DNA from: Hyphomicrobiales bacterium
GTDB taxonomy: Bacteria > Pseudomonadota > Alphaproteobacteria > Rhizobiales > Aestuariivirgaceae
Assembly: GCA_025359045.1 (NCBI GenBank)
Contig: JANYHN010000035.1
Location: forward strand, 1-61,635
Direction of reading: 5' to 3'
DNA length: 61,635 nt
Below the pieces are notes generated by a model. It was given only the letters and a program-made list of their open reading frames with translations, did not search any database and was not told the DNA's origin. Positions 15,636 through 24,864 of the stretch are shown here, piece by piece. The position numbers and the translations under genes are program-made. Position 1 is the stretch's first letter. Each line of letters opens with the position of its first letter.

Positions 15636-17108
15636 ATGGCAATAAAATTATTAGCAGCGAACCTTCCGAGCATTGGCAAAACGCTGAAGGTTCCAAACTA
15701 CACTCATGCCCAACTCAGCCAAGGCATCATGCATTTTGGCGTGGGCAATTTTCACCGGGCCCATCTGGCAGTCTATTTGGACGATCTGTTCAATAAGGGT
15801 CTGAATCATGATTGGGCCTTGGTTGGCGCTGGCGTTATGCCATCAGATGAAAAGATGCGCCAAATCCTCGTGTCGCAAGATTTTTTAACGACGGTTGTCG
15901 AGCAAGATAATGATTTGAGCTCGGCCCATATTACAGCACCCTTGATTGATTTCATTCCACCATCTGATAAAGCAGCGATGATTGCCCGCTTGGCCAATGC
16001 CGAAATCCGCATTGTCTCGCTCACGATTACTGAAGGCGGATATTTTATTGATCCTGCCACTCAAAAGTTTGATCCAAAAAATCCGGCGATCGCCGCTGAT
16101 GCAAAAAATCTCGAAAGCCCTGCAACGGTTTTCGGTTTCATCGTTGCAGGTCTCGCCGCACGCCGCACCAACGGCACACCACCATTCACAGTCATGTCTT
16201 GTGATAACGTGCCACATAATGGCGTGGTCACACGTAACGCCATTGTTGGTCTTGCAGAGTTGGCTGATCCAGATTTGGCCAAATGGATCAGCGCCAATGT
16301 CGCCTTCCCTAATGCCATGGTTGACCGCATTACGCCTGCCACCAGCGACCGCGAACGCAAGATTTGCGCGGAAACTTTTGGCGTAGAAGATCAGTGGCCA
16401 ATTTTCTGCGAAGAATTTAAGCAATGGGTGCTCGAAGATAATTTCACCATGGGCCGCCCCGATTTTGAAAAAGTCGGCGCGCAATTTGTGAAAGATGTAA
16501 CACCCTTTGAATATATGAAAATTCGCATTCTCAACGGTGGCCACGCCGTGCTTGCTTATGCTGGAGGGTTGCTCGACGTTCACTTCGTGCATGAAGCAAT
16601 GGAACACCCGTTGGTTCATGCCTTTTTCGACAAGGTCGAGTGCGACGAAATAATCCCCACCGTGCCGCCCGTGCCGGGCACCAACATTCAGGATTACTAC
16701 AAACTTATTGAACGCCGTTTCGCCAATCCAAAAATTGGCGATACGATTAGAAGACTAGCCCTTGATGGGTCGAACCGCCAACCCAAATTCATTGTGCCTC
16801 CCATGGCAGATCGATTGCGGGCAGGGAAATCCATCAAGGGTCTAGCACTGGAATCCGCTCTCTGGTGTCGTTATTGTTACGGAACGACCGATAGCGGAAA
16901 AATAACCGAGCCTAACGACCCAAGCTGGGATCGTCTGCAAAAAGCGGCCCATATTGCCAAGGCTGATCCAGTAACATGGCTAGCCATGCATGATATTTAC
17001 GGCGATGTTGGCAAGCATCCTGAAATGCTAAAAGAGTTTACATCTGCGCTGAACAGTTTGTGGACGATTGGCACAACGGCAACTTTAACCAATTATGTAA
17101 AATCATAA
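15636..17108 (+). CDS. mtlK: Mannitol 2-dehydrogenase (polyol-specific long-chain dehydrogenase)
   Basis: A 490-aa NAD-dependent enzyme that oxidises D-mannitol to D-fructose (and often other polyols such as D-arabinitol or sorbitol). An N-terminal GVGNFHRAH motif binds the cofactor. The catalytic Lys295, Asn300 and His303 of the family are present at exactly these positions (KIRILNGGH). It ends the polyol operon, giving the metabolic reason for the transporter. There is no smoS (short-chain sorbitol dehydrogenase) here. Its stop is 3 bp from that of the convergent formamidase-like gene. Confidence 0.92.
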   Translation: MAIKLLAANLPSIGKTLKVPNYTHAQLSQGIMHFGVGNFHRAHLAVYLDDLFNKGLNHDWALVGAGVMPSDEKMRQILVSQDFLTTVVEQDNDLSSAHITAPLIDFIPPSDKAAMIARLANAEIRIVSLTITEGGYFIDPATQKFDPKNPAIAADAKNLESPATVFGFIVAGLAARRTNGTPPFTVMSCDNVPHNGVVTRNAIVGLAELADPDLAKWISANVAFPNAMVDRITPATSDRERKICAETFGVEDQWPIFCEEFKQWVLEDNFTMGRPDFEKVGAQFVKDVTPFEYMKIRILNGGHAVLAYAGGLLDVHFVHEAMEHPLVHAFFDKVECDEIIPTVPPVPGTNIQDYYKLIERRFANPKIGDTIRRLALDGSNRQPKFIVPPMADRLRAGKSIKGLALESALWCRYCYGTTDSGKITEPNDPSWDRLQKAAHIAKADPVTWLAMHDIYGDVGKHPEMLKEFTSALNSLWTIGTTATLTNYVKS

Positions 17109-17111
17109 CCG

Positions 17112-18050
17112 CTATTCCAAAACGACGCGTGGGAAATAAAAACTCACAACCCAGTTCGGCATATCAACAATCTCGCTGATCCGCAGATCACCACACACAG
17201 AGCACAACATATAAGCATCTACTGCATTCATATTGTATCTCTTGGTCAGCAGATCAATCATGCCAGCTACTGCTCCGCGCGCAACTTCCATTAAATCTGG
17301 GCCGATACCAGTGGTCACTTCGTAACCTTTAGCATCAAGATGCCGCGTAACGGGGCCGGGCGTTGTAAAACGTGGAAACGCTAAGTTCGCCCCCTTCACC
17401 AGTTCAAACTTCGCTGCAATAGTGCAGGGGCTTTCAATAGCAGTGCCGCACACTTCGCCGTCTCCTTGTGCAGCATGCGTATCACCCACGCTGAATAGTC
17501 CGCCCTTTACTTCCACAGGAAGATAAAGCTCTGTGCCCGCTGCCAGATCGCGAATATCAAGATTGCCACCCATCCGGCGCGGCGGAACGACTGAATGCTG
17601 GCCCATTTCACCGGGGGCCAAACCAATCGTGCCACAAAAAGGTTTGAGCGGAACTTTCCCACCCGGCCCATAAAGTGCGGGGGTCATCGTAACGGCATCA
17701 TATTTCCAAATGTGCAAAGCCGGGTCTTTGAACTGATCGGCCAGCAAACCAAATCCGGGAATATTTGCAGTCCAGCCCCAACCAGATGGCCCAAATTCAA
17801 GAAGCGTGACTTTTATTGCATCACCAGGTTCAGCACCATCAATATAAACCGGTCCTGCGACGGGGTTCACCTTGCTGAAATCAAGCTGACCTAAATCAGC
17901 AAGCTTAGATTGCGCGGTAATTTGACCACCCGATGAATCTGGTGGATTAAAGCTGATTGTTTCACCCGGAGCGATTTTGAGCGCCGGATCATTGGCATTA
18001 TTCCAACCGTGATGGCAGGTGTGGCTGTGAATGGTGTGCGTGCATTTCAT
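17112..18050 (-). CDS. Acetamidase/formamidase family protein
   Basis: A 312-aa member of the FmdA/AmdA family that hydrolyses formamide or acetamide to ammonia and the acid. The beginning HTCHHGWNNAND, GDAIKVTLLEFGP, DTHAAQGDGEVCG and TGIGPDLMEVARGAV are typical family blocks. I take ATG 18050 as start since it aligns with the family N-terminus; upstream TTG 18086 in the same frame would add 12 residues. No clear Shine-Dalgarno is seen for either. The gene stands alone between a polyol operon and a peptidase, and may supply nitrogen. The exact amide is not predictable. Confidence 0.82.
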   Translation of the reverse strand: MKCTHTIHSHTCHHGWNNANDPALKIAPGETISFNPPDSSGGQITAQSKLADLGQLDFSKVNPVAGPVYIDGAEPGDAIKVTLLEFGPSGWGWTANIPGFGLLADQFKDPALHIWKYDAVTMTPALYGPGGKVPLKPFCGTIGLAPGEMGQHSVVPPRRMGGNLDIRDLAAGTELYLPVEVKGGLFSVGDTHAAQGDGEVCGTAIESPCTIAAKFELVKGANLAFPRFTTPGPVTRHLDAKGYEVTTGIGPDLMEVARGAVAGMIDLLTKRYNMNAVDAYMLCSVCGDLRISEIVDMPNWVVSFYFPRVVLE

Positions 18051-18162
18051 GGGATTGATGATCACGCGAATAATAGTTTGTGTCAATTGTCACAGGGGCA
18101 TTGCCAGAATTGAAAACTCGGAATAGCTTTCATCACTTGCTCATACAGCAAGGGGTATGTGA

Positions 18163-19062
18163 ATGACGAAATTGAGTTCGATGGAAGGCCGCGCCAAGTT
18201 TGGCGACTATGAAACCTGGTACCGCGTCACGGGCGATATCGATGCCAAGAAACCACCTCTTTTCATTTTGCACGGCGGCCCTGGTGCTGCCCACAATTAT
18301 GTTAATGCCTATAAATTACTGGCCGTCGAAGGCCGCGCCGTGATTCACTTTGATCAGTTAGGCTGCGGCAATTCAACTTTACTGCCCGATAAAGGTGGTG
18401 ACTTTTGGACCGTGCAACTGTTCATTGATGAACTGAATAACCTCATTGACCATTTGGGCCAACGTGGAAAATTTCATGTGCTCGGCCAAAGTTGGGGTGG
18501 CATGTTGGGCGCTGAATATGGCGTCACACGGCCCGCTGGTTTGAAATCTTTGACGATTGCAAATTCCCCTGCGTCCATGGCGCTCTGGATGAGCGAAGCG
18601 GCCCGCATGCGCAAGCTGATGCCCCAACACATTCAAGATGCGCTCAACAAACACGAAGCTTCAAACACGCTGAACGATCCTGAATATCAAAACGCAACAA
18701 TGTGGGTCTATGAACATCATGTGTGCCGCGTGGTTCCGTTTCCGCCGGAAGTGACGGAAACTTTCGACCAGGTCACCCGCAACCCAACTGTCTATCATGT
18801 GATGAACGGTCCGAACGAATTTCATGTGGTCGGCACTTTAAAAAATTGGAGTGTGATTGACCGCTTGCACAACATCACCGTGCCAACCTACATCATTTCC
18901 GGCCGCCACGACGAGGCTACTCCAGCCTGCGTCCAGCCTTTTGCCGATCATATCAGCGGCGCCACATGGCACATCTTTGAGAATTCCAGCCACATGCCGC
19001 ATGTGGAAGAACAGCATGATTGCATGAAACGCGTTGGAGCTTTTCTCAACGCGAATGACTGA
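18163..19062 (+). CDS. Proline iminopeptidase-like alpha/beta hydrolase (peptidase S33)
   Basis: A 299-aa cytoplasmic hydrolase of the proline iminopeptidase / L-amino acid amidase group. HGGPG near residue 38 forms the oxyanion region, GQSWGG (about 108-113) holds the nucleophile Ser, GRHDEATP (about 247) the Asp, and SSHMPHVEE (about 276) the His. It cleaves N-terminal residues, often proline, from short peptides or amides. It lies 72 bp before a peptide-type ABC transporter, so the two may form a unit for uptake and breakdown of small peptides. Confidence 0.82.
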   Translation: MTKLSSMEGRAKFGDYETWYRVTGDIDAKKPPLFILHGGPGAAHNYVNAYKLLAVEGRAVIHFDQLGCGNSTLLPDKGGDFWTVQLFIDELNNLIDHLGQRGKFHVLGQSWGGMLGAEYGVTRPAGLKSLTIANSPASMALWMSEAARMRKLMPQHIQDALNKHEASNTLNDPEYQNATMWVYEHHVCRVVPFPPEVTETFDQVTRNPTVYHVMNGPNEFHVVGTLKNWSVIDRLHNITVPTYIISGRHDEATPACVQPFADHISGATWHIFENSSHMPHVEEQHDCMKRVGAFLNAND

Positions 19063-19063
19063 T

Positions 19064-19097
19064 GCGTTTTGACATTCCTTGGAAGAGTCAAAAACGC
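19064..19097. repeat. Palindromic intergenic repeat, copy 1
   Basis: GCGTTTTGAC (19064-19073) and GTCAAAAACGC (19087-19097) flank a TTCC-TT-GGAA core, giving a long hairpin right after the peptidase stop. The same arms recur at 60428-60461 in an unrelated intergenic gap. It has no T-tract here, so it looks more like a dispersed palindromic repeat than a simple terminator. Confidence 0.5.
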
Positions 19098-19134
19098 TGT
19101 CGGTTGATCTAATTTAGAAACGAGGGAGAAAAAA

Positions 19135-20796
19135 ATGAAAAAATTGTTACTCGCAGGGGCAGCCCTTGCTGCATTTGCATTCAGTTCGGCAGCACCAGCC
19201 TCCGCTGAATACATGAAAGAACATCGGGGCGGCACCATGCGCATTTTGGCCCATGCTGCGGCTGGCACGGTTGATCCACACATCAACTACACCCTGCAAT
19301 ACTGGCAAATCTATCAATCGCTTTACGATGGCCTCATCGCCTTCCAAAAAGCCGGTGGGCCAGAAGGTTTTACCAAAGTTCCAGATATTGCTGAGGAATT
19401 TCCAAAGCCCACTAACGATGGTAAAACTTATGTTTTCAAAATTCGCAAAGGCATCAAATTCTCGAATGGCCAAGAGCTTGGCGTGAAAGACGTGGTCGCG
19501 TCCTTCCAACGTATTTTTAAAGTCTCAAGCCCAACAGCAGGTGGTTTCTACTCTGTGATTGTTGGGGCTGATAAATGCATCAAAGATCCAAAGACCTGCA
19601 CACTTGAAGGCGGTGTTGTAGGTGATGAAGCCGCAAGCACAGTGACCATCAACCTCATTCGCCCCGACGCTGAAATTTTCGACAAATTGGCCTTGCCTCA
19701 TGCCGCCATTTTACCAGCAGATTCACCAACGACTGATGTGGGTTCGGTTCCGCTGCCAGGCACTGGCGCATATATGATGTCGGCATATGACCCCAACAAG
19801 GGCATGACATTAACGCGCAATCCAAACTTTAAAGTGTGGAGCGAAATGGCTCAGCCCGATGGCTATCCGGATGTTGTGCAATATGACTTCGGCCCCACAG
19901 AAGAAGCCCAGGTAACCGCCGTTCAAAACGGTGAAGCCGATTGGATGTTTGATGAAGCTCCCGCGGATCGCTTGGCTGAAATGGGCACCAAAAATAAAGA
20001 CCAAGTGCATGTAACGCCGCTCACAGCGTGGTGGTATTTGCCGATGAACAATAAGTTGGCACCTTTTGATAACATCAAAGCCCGCCAAGCTGTAAACTTT
20101 GCAATCGACCGAAAAGCTTTGGTCAATCTGTTTGGCGGCCCAGTTCTCGCTTCACCTGTGTGCCAAGTGTTGCCACCCGGCTTCCCCGGCCATGTAGACT
20201 ATTGCCCCTACACCAAAGATCCAGGTGCCAAATGGTCAGCACCTGATATGGAAAAAGCCAAGAAGCTGGTTGAAGAATCTGGTACCAAGGGCCAGAAGGT
20301 CACAATTATTGTCGAAGATAAAACCGTTGCAAAATCCATCGGTGTTTATCTGCAGAGCGTGCTCAATGAGCTTGGTTATGTCGCTGAACTAAAACCCATC
20401 TCGCCAGATATTCAGTTCACCTATATTCAAAACACCAAGAACAATGTGCAGATTTCAGTCACGCAGTGGTATCAAGATTACCCGGCGGCGTCAGACTTCT
20501 TGAACATCTTGTTCGGCAGCGGCAGCTACACACCGGGTTCAGACAGCTCAATCAATATTTCTGGCTACACCAACAAAGAGCTTGATGAAAAAATTCAAAA
20601 GGCCTTGGCCTTGGGCGTTACTGATCAAGAGGCCGCTAATAAGATTTGGTCTGAAGTGGATAAAACAGTGACGGATGATTCTGCTGCTGCTGCCATGTTC
20701 ACACCAAAGCATTTGGACTTCACCTCAAAGCGCCTTGGTAATTTCCAATTCAACTATCAGTTCTATTGGATGGTAACGCAGTCTTGGGTTCAATAA
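19135..20796 (+). CDS. Peptide-type ABC transporter substrate-binding protein (family 5)
   Basis: A 553-aa secreted protein of the DppA/OppA family: signal peptide in the first 24 residues (KKLLLAGAALAAFAFSSAAPASA), then GGTMRILAHAAAGTVDPH, TLTRNPNFK and RQAVNFAIDRKALV, all standard family 5 landmarks. It binds dipeptides, oligopeptides or another small ligand in the periplasm. Strong GAGGGAG Shine-Dalgarno. It heads a five-gene transporter operon. Because the dmm/tmm genes follow, a methylated or amino-group-rich ligand is conceivable, but the sequence shows only a peptide-type protein. Confidence 0.9.
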   Translation: MKKLLLAGAALAAFAFSSAAPASAEYMKEHRGGTMRILAHAAAGTVDPHINYTLQYWQIYQSLYDGLIAFQKAGGPEGFTKVPDIAEEFPKPTNDGKTYVFKIRKGIKFSNGQELGVKDVVASFQRIFKVSSPTAGGFYSVIVGADKCIKDPKTCTLEGGVVGDEAASTVTINLIRPDAEIFDKLALPHAAILPADSPTTDVGSVPLPGTGAYMMSAYDPNKGMTLTRNPNFKVWSEMAQPDGYPDVVQYDFGPTEEAQVTAVQNGEADWMFDEAPADRLAEMGTKNKDQVHVTPLTAWWYLPMNNKLAPFDNIKARQAVNFAIDRKALVNLFGGPVLASPVCQVLPPGFPGHVDYCPYTKDPGAKWSAPDMEKAKKLVEESGTKGQKVTIIVEDKTVAKSIGVYLQSVLNELGYVAELKPISPDIQFTYIQNTKNNVQISVTQWYQDYPAASDFLNILFGSGSYTPGSDSSINISGYTNKELDEKIQKALALGVTDQEAANKIWSEVDKTVTDDSAAAAMFTPKHLDFTSKRLGNFQFNYQFYWMVTQSWVQ

Positions 20797-20808
20797 TCTG
20801 ACCATAAC

Positions 20809-21825
20809 GTGACTGCACTTTCTGAAACACGAAACGACATAAGTCGTGGCCCCTGGGCCACGGCTTTTCGGCGTCTGCGGCGCGACAGAGTGGCAATGAC
20901 GGCTTTGATATTTTTCATTTTGATTTTGGCATCGTGCCTGTCTGCGCCACTTTATGCAAATTGGGCGGGTGTCAATCCTTTCACCTCCACACTTGATGCC
21001 ACCATCATGTTGGATGGCAAACAGACCGCCGTGATGGAGCAATCGACCGAAGGTTTAGGCTTGGGCTACAACCCCATTGGCCCCACTTGGCAACTCGGCA
21101 ATTATTTTCTCGGTGCCGATAATCAAGGTCGCGATGTGATGGCACGCTTACTCTATGGGGGATGGACATCAATCATCATTGCAAGCGGCGCTACAATTCT
21201 AACCTTGTTATTTGCGACTGTGCTCGGGCTTACAGCCGGATTCTTTGGTGGCGTGACAGATATGATACTCTCGCGCATTCTCGATATACTCTGGGCATTC
21301 CCAGTTTATCTTTTGGCCATTTCGCTTTCCATCGTGATGATTGCTCACGGCATTGATATCGGCCCATTCACCATTGAATCCGGAAGCCTGTGGTTGCCGG
21401 TTTTCATCATCGGCGTCATTTACATTCCCTATGTTGCAAGGCCAATTCGCGGGCAGGTGCTGTCATTGCGCGAAAGTGAATTTGTTTTGGCAGCCATCAG
21501 CCTCGGTGTGCCAAGCCACCGCATTTTGTTTCGCGATATTTTACCAAACGTCACCACCACTTTAATTGTGTTTGTACCATTAATGATGGCGCTTAACATG
21601 CTCACAGAGTCAGCGCTTTCATTTCTGTCGATTGGCGTCCAACCTCCAGATGCGAGTTGGGGCACCATCATCCAAGACGGGCAGGGGCTTCTCTACTCGA
21701 GGCCTTGGGTGGCGCTGGCACCGGGCATTGCAATTGTAATCACAGTGCTCGCACTCAATGTGCTTGGCGATGGTCTGCGTGACGCACTTGATCCACGCTC
21801 CAAAGTTAAGTTGGGGCGGGGCTAA
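20809..21825 (+). CDS. Peptide-type ABC transporter permease, DppC-like
   Basis: A 338-aa permease starting at GTG 20809. It has the N-terminal cytoplasmic segment and single helix of DppC/OppC proteins, an acidic periplasmic loop, FLGADNQGRDVMARLLYG (about residues 103-120) and the EAA loop (FVLAAISLGVPSHRILFRDILP, about 226-247). Unusually, this DppC-like gene comes before the DppB-like one; in most operons of this family the order is B then C. It overlaps the next gene by 1 bp. Confidence 0.9.
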   Translation: MTALSETRNDISRGPWATAFRRLRRDRVAMTALIFFILILASCLSAPLYANWAGVNPFTSTLDATIMLDGKQTAVMEQSTEGLGLGYNPIGPTWQLGNYFLGADNQGRDVMARLLYGGWTSIIIASGATILTLLFATVLGLTAGFFGGVTDMILSRILDILWAFPVYLLAISLSIVMIAHGIDIGPFTIESGSLWLPVFIIGVIYIPYVARPIRGQVLSLRESEFVLAAISLGVPSHRILFRDILPNVTTTLIVFVPLMMALNMLTESALSFLSIGVQPPDASWGTIIQDGQGLLYSRPWVALAPGIAIVITVLALNVLGDGLRDALDPRSKVKLGRG

Positions 21826-22796
21826 TGTTTCTTGCTATCATACAGCGCCTTTGGCAAATGCTCTTCGTCATGTTCGGCATAAGTGTGCTGGTGTTTTTGA
21901 TTTTCTTTGCCACCCCCGGTGCTGATCCCGCTTCGCGCATCGCGGGCCGTGGCGCCAGCGCTGAAATATTGGAAGCAGTGCGCAAAAGTTTTGGCTTAGA
22001 TCAACCAATCTATGTCCAATATTTCACGATGATGAAAAAGATTTTTATCACAGGCGATCTCACCTCTTTTGTGAACCGTGGGTGGAAAGTTGTGCCTGCC
22101 GTGCTTGATACCATTCCAGTCACGATATCCCTGGTTATGGGAGCCGCAATTTTGTGGGTGGTCTTCAGCATGATCATTGGCACAGTGGCCGCCGCCACAA
22201 AAGACAGCTGGCTCGATAGATCGCTGATGATCCTCGGCCTTATCGGAATTTCAATGCCTGTCTTTTGGCTGGGAGAAGTAATGAACCTCGTCACCCAAAG
22301 CCGCTTCCACGACACTTGGATGTTTTCATGGGTGCCACCTTTGGGGTATAAAAACTTCACTGACGGTCCCAAAGCTTGGTTTCTCACTTTGGTCATCCCT
22401 TGGTTCACCTTGGCTATTCTTTATATCGGGCTCTATGGCCGTGTACTCCGCGCCAACCTGATTGAGGCGATGCAGGAAGATTTTGTGCGTACCGCGCGCG
22501 CCAAGGGACTATCTGAAACCCGCATCCTTTTGCGCCATGCTTTGCGCACATCCCTAATCAGTTTCGTAACGCTTTTCGGATTGGATTTTGGCGCACTCGT
22601 CGGCGGTTCAGCGCTTCTCACCGAAGTGGTTTTCAATCTGCACGGCATCGGCAAGCTGACTTATGACGCACTGCTCAATCTTGATTTGCCCATCATCATG
22701 ACCACGGTTATTTTCGCATCATTCTTCGTCGTAATGGCCAATGCATTGGTTGATGTCCTTTACATCGTCCTCGATCCACGCGTGAGGAAGGCCTGA
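21825..22796 (+). CDS. Peptide-type ABC transporter permease, DppB-like
   Basis: A 323-aa permease with six helices, the DppB-type start (IQRLWQMLFVMFGISVLVFL), a GLDQPIYVQY segment (about 58-67) and the EAA loop (DFVRTARAKGLSETRILLRHALR, about 221-243). It pairs with the DppC-like partner immediately upstream. ATG 21825 overlaps the preceding stop and its own end abuts the ATPase gene, so all five genes are tightly coupled. Confidence 0.9.
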   Translation: MFLAIIQRLWQMLFVMFGISVLVFLIFFATPGADPASRIAGRGASAEILEAVRKSFGLDQPIYVQYFTMMKKIFITGDLTSFVNRGWKVVPAVLDTIPVTISLVMGAAILWVVFSMIIGTVAAATKDSWLDRSLMILGLIGISMPVFWLGEVMNLVTQSRFHDTWMFSWVPPLGYKNFTDGPKAWFLTLVIPWFTLAILYIGLYGRVLRANLIEAMQEDFVRTARAKGLSETRILLRHALRTSLISFVTLFGLDFGALVGGSALLTEVVFNLHGIGKLTYDALLNLDLPIIMTTVIFASFFVVMANALVDVLYIVLDPRVRKA

Positions 22797-23749
22797 TGCT
22801 CGAGGTTCGTGATCTCAGAGTTTCATTTAGCAGTGAGCAAGGTCTAATGCGCGCCATTGACGGCGTCAGCTTCACTGTGGGCGAGGGGGAAATTCTTGGG
22901 CTGGTGGGCGAGTCAGGTTCCGGTAAAACCGTATCGCTTCTGGCTGTGATGGGATTGATCAATGATCCGAACGCAGTTATCGAAGGCTCGATCAAATTCA
23001 AAGGTCGCGAATTGGTGGGCATGCCAAACGCTGAAATGCGAAAATTGCGCGGTCGCGAAATTGCGATGATCTTTCAAGATCCGATGACGGCCCTCACCCC
23101 CGTTTACACAATCGGGTGGCAAATCGCTGAACAGATCTTGCAACACCAAAACATCAGCAAATCGGCAGCGCGGCAAAAAGCCATTGACTTACTTGCCGAA
23201 GTGAACATTCCAAACCCCGCTGACGCAATTGATCGTTACCCCCATCAACTGTCAGGTGGTATGCGCCAACGCGCCGTCATTGCAATGGCATTGTCGTGCA
23301 ATCCGTCTCTTCTTGTTGCCGATGAACCGACCACGGCGCTTGATGTGACGGTGCAAGCCCAAATTCTCGATTTGGTGCGAAAGCTGCAGCGCAATCACAA
23401 ATCCGCTGTGGTTTTTATCACCCACGATATGGGCGTGATTGCTGAAATCGCCGATCGCGTGATGGTGATGTATGGCGGTCGCATTGTGGAGCGCGGGCTT
23501 CGCAATGAACTGTTCCTCAACCCCAAACACCCTTACACAAAGGCCTTGCTCGATTCGATTCCGCCGCTTGAGGGCGAAAAGCCCAAACGGCTGCGCGCGA
23601 TTTCAGGTTCTCCACCTTCTCTACTCAATCGCCCCACCGGCTGTTGCTTCGGCCCACGCTGTGTATTCAGGTTTGACGCTTGCTCTGCGCAACCTGAACT
23701 TGGGAAGCTTGAACACAGCGCCGCTTGTTTCCTCGAAGGTGCGCGATGA
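22796..23749 (+). CDS. Peptide-type ABC transporter ATPase, DppD-like
   Basis: A 317-aa ATPase with Walker A GESGSGKT (about 39-46), signature LSGGMRQRA (about 153-161), Walker B LLVADEPT and a C-terminal oligopeptide-transporter zinc/iron-like Cys motif (CCFGPRCVFRFDAC) common to OppD/DppD proteins. It overlaps both neighbours by 1-4 bp and works with the DppF-like ATPase as a heterodimer to power uptake. Confidence 0.92.
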   Translation: MLEVRDLRVSFSSEQGLMRAIDGVSFTVGEGEILGLVGESGSGKTVSLLAVMGLINDPNAVIEGSIKFKGRELVGMPNAEMRKLRGREIAMIFQDPMTALTPVYTIGWQIAEQILQHQNISKSAARQKAIDLLAEVNIPNPADAIDRYPHQLSGGMRQRAVIAMALSCNPSLLVADEPTTALDVTVQAQILDLVRKLQRNHKSAVVFITHDMGVIAEIADRVMVMYGGRIVERGLRNELFLNPKHPYTKALLDSIPPLEGEKPKRLRAISGSPPSLLNRPTGCCFGPRCVFRFDACSAQPELGKLEHSAACFLEGAR

Positions 23750-24729
23750 CCAAAGCGCCGCTTTTAGAAGCCGTCAGCGTCAGCAAAGACTTTGCAGTAG
23801 GCACGCGTTTCTCGGCGCGAGGCAAGCAAATTGTCCATGCTGTTGATGGCGTGTCACTCGCCATCATGCCCGGCGAAACTCTGGGGTTGGTGGGTGAATC
23901 TGGCTGCGGAAAATCCACCCTCGGTCGCTGCATGGTTAGGCTCTATGATATTTCTTCAGGCACACTGAGGTTTGACGGCAAGGACATCACCAAGCACTCC
24001 ATGCGCCAAATGCGCCCTTTGCGCAAAGAGCTGCAGGTGGTTTTCCAAGACCCCTATGCCTCCCTAAACCCGCGCCGCCGCGTGCGTGACCTCATTGCCG
24101 AGCCACTGCGCGTTCACACTAAGCTGAATGAAAAACAGATCGGTGAGCGTGTGGCACAACTCTTGAGCCTCGTCGGACTGCAAGCCGATCATGCCTTGCG
24201 GTTTCCCCATGAATTCTCCGGCGGTCAACGCCAACGCATCGGCATCGCCCGCGCTATCGCACTCGAACCAAAACTGATCGTGCTGGACGAGCCTGTGTCG
24301 GCACTCGATGTTTCAGTTCAAGCCCAAATCGTAAACCTGCTTGCTGATTTGCAAGAACGCCTTCACCTCACTTATGTCTTCATCGCCCATGATCTCAGCG
24401 TCGTGCGCCAAGTATCAACACGGATCGCCGTGATGTATTTAGGTTCAATTGTTGAGTTGGGCAACGCTGAGGATATTTTCATCAAGCCAGCGCACCCCTA
24501 CACGCAAGCTTTGATATCGGCTGTACCAGTGCCCGATGTTACCAAACAAGGCTCGGGCAGACGCATCATCTTATCCGGCGATGTGCCCAGCCCCATCAAC
24601 CCCCCCGCAGGCTGTCGCTTTCACCCCCGTTGTCCCATCGCGCAAGAACGTTGCAAAATTGAGCGGCCAGCCCTTTTACAAACAAACGACAAACGTTCAG
24701 TGGCCTGTCATTTCCCGTTGAATAAATAG
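23746..24729 (+). CDS. Peptide-type ABC transporter ATPase, DppF-like
   Basis: A 327-aa ATPase with Walker A GESGCGKST (about 46-54), signature FSGGQRQRIG (about 155-164), Walker B LIVLDEPVSALD and the C-terminal Cys cluster CRFHPRCPIAQERC. ATG 23746 is preferred to an ATG at 23725 because it forms the ATGA overlap with the dppD-like stop. Last gene of the transporter operon. A new promoter for the dmm genes lies just after it. Confidence 0.92.
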   Translation: MTKAPLLEAVSVSKDFAVGTRFSARGKQIVHAVDGVSLAIMPGETLGLVGESGCGKSTLGRCMVRLYDISSGTLRFDGKDITKHSMRQMRPLRKELQVVFQDPYASLNPRRRVRDLIAEPLRVHTKLNEKQIGERVAQLLSLVGLQADHALRFPHEFSGGQRQRIGIARAIALEPKLIVLDEPVSALDVSVQAQIVNLLADLQERLHLTYVFIAHDLSVVRQVSTRIAVMYLGSIVELGNAEDIFIKPAHPYTQALISAVPVPDVTKQGSGRRIILSGDVPSPINPPAGCRFHPRCPIAQERCKIERPALLQTNDKRSVACHFPLNK

Positions 24730-24742
24730 GCCAAATAGAATT

Positions 24743-24771
24743 TTGAAAAAGACTTGTTCGACCTGTATTAT
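24743..24771 (+). promoter_or_regulatory. Sigma-70-type promoter for the dmm operon
   Basis: TTGAAA (24743-24748) and TATTAT (24766-24771) are separated by the optimal 17 bp. Transcription would start near 24778, leaving a leader of about 87 nt ahead of the dmmD start at 24865. The promoter lies just downstream of the transporter operon, so dmm genes can be expressed independently. Confidence 0.6.
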
Positions 24772-24780
24772 CCCGCTTGA

Positions 24781-24859
24781 AACTCTCCAAAATCGCGTTA
24801 CAGTGGTGAACAATAGTTTCCGCAAAGGAAACATGAGACGGGGAAACGCGATAGGAGTT
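24781..24859 (+). promoter_or_regulatory. Structured 5' leader of dmm operon, possible translational switch
   Basis: ATCGCGTT (24792-24799) pairs perfectly with AACGCGAT (24845-24852), and CTCC (24785-24788) can extend this by pairing with GGAG (24854-24857), which is the dmmD Shine-Dalgarno. Inside, GTTTCC (24816-24821) can pair with GGAAAC at 24827-24832 or with a second GGAAAC at 24842-24847; the second choice collides with the 3' strand of the long stem. Two exclusive folds, one hiding the ribosome binding site, are what a riboswitch or other RNA switch needs. The GTTTCC/GGAAAC palindromes could equally be a DNA operator. Confidence 0.45.
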
Positions 24860-24864
24860 CAGGC

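Noticed and set aside
15885..16619. Long antisense frame within mtlK
   Set aside because: It mirrors the codon pattern of a well-supported gene, has no ribosome site and no family likeness.
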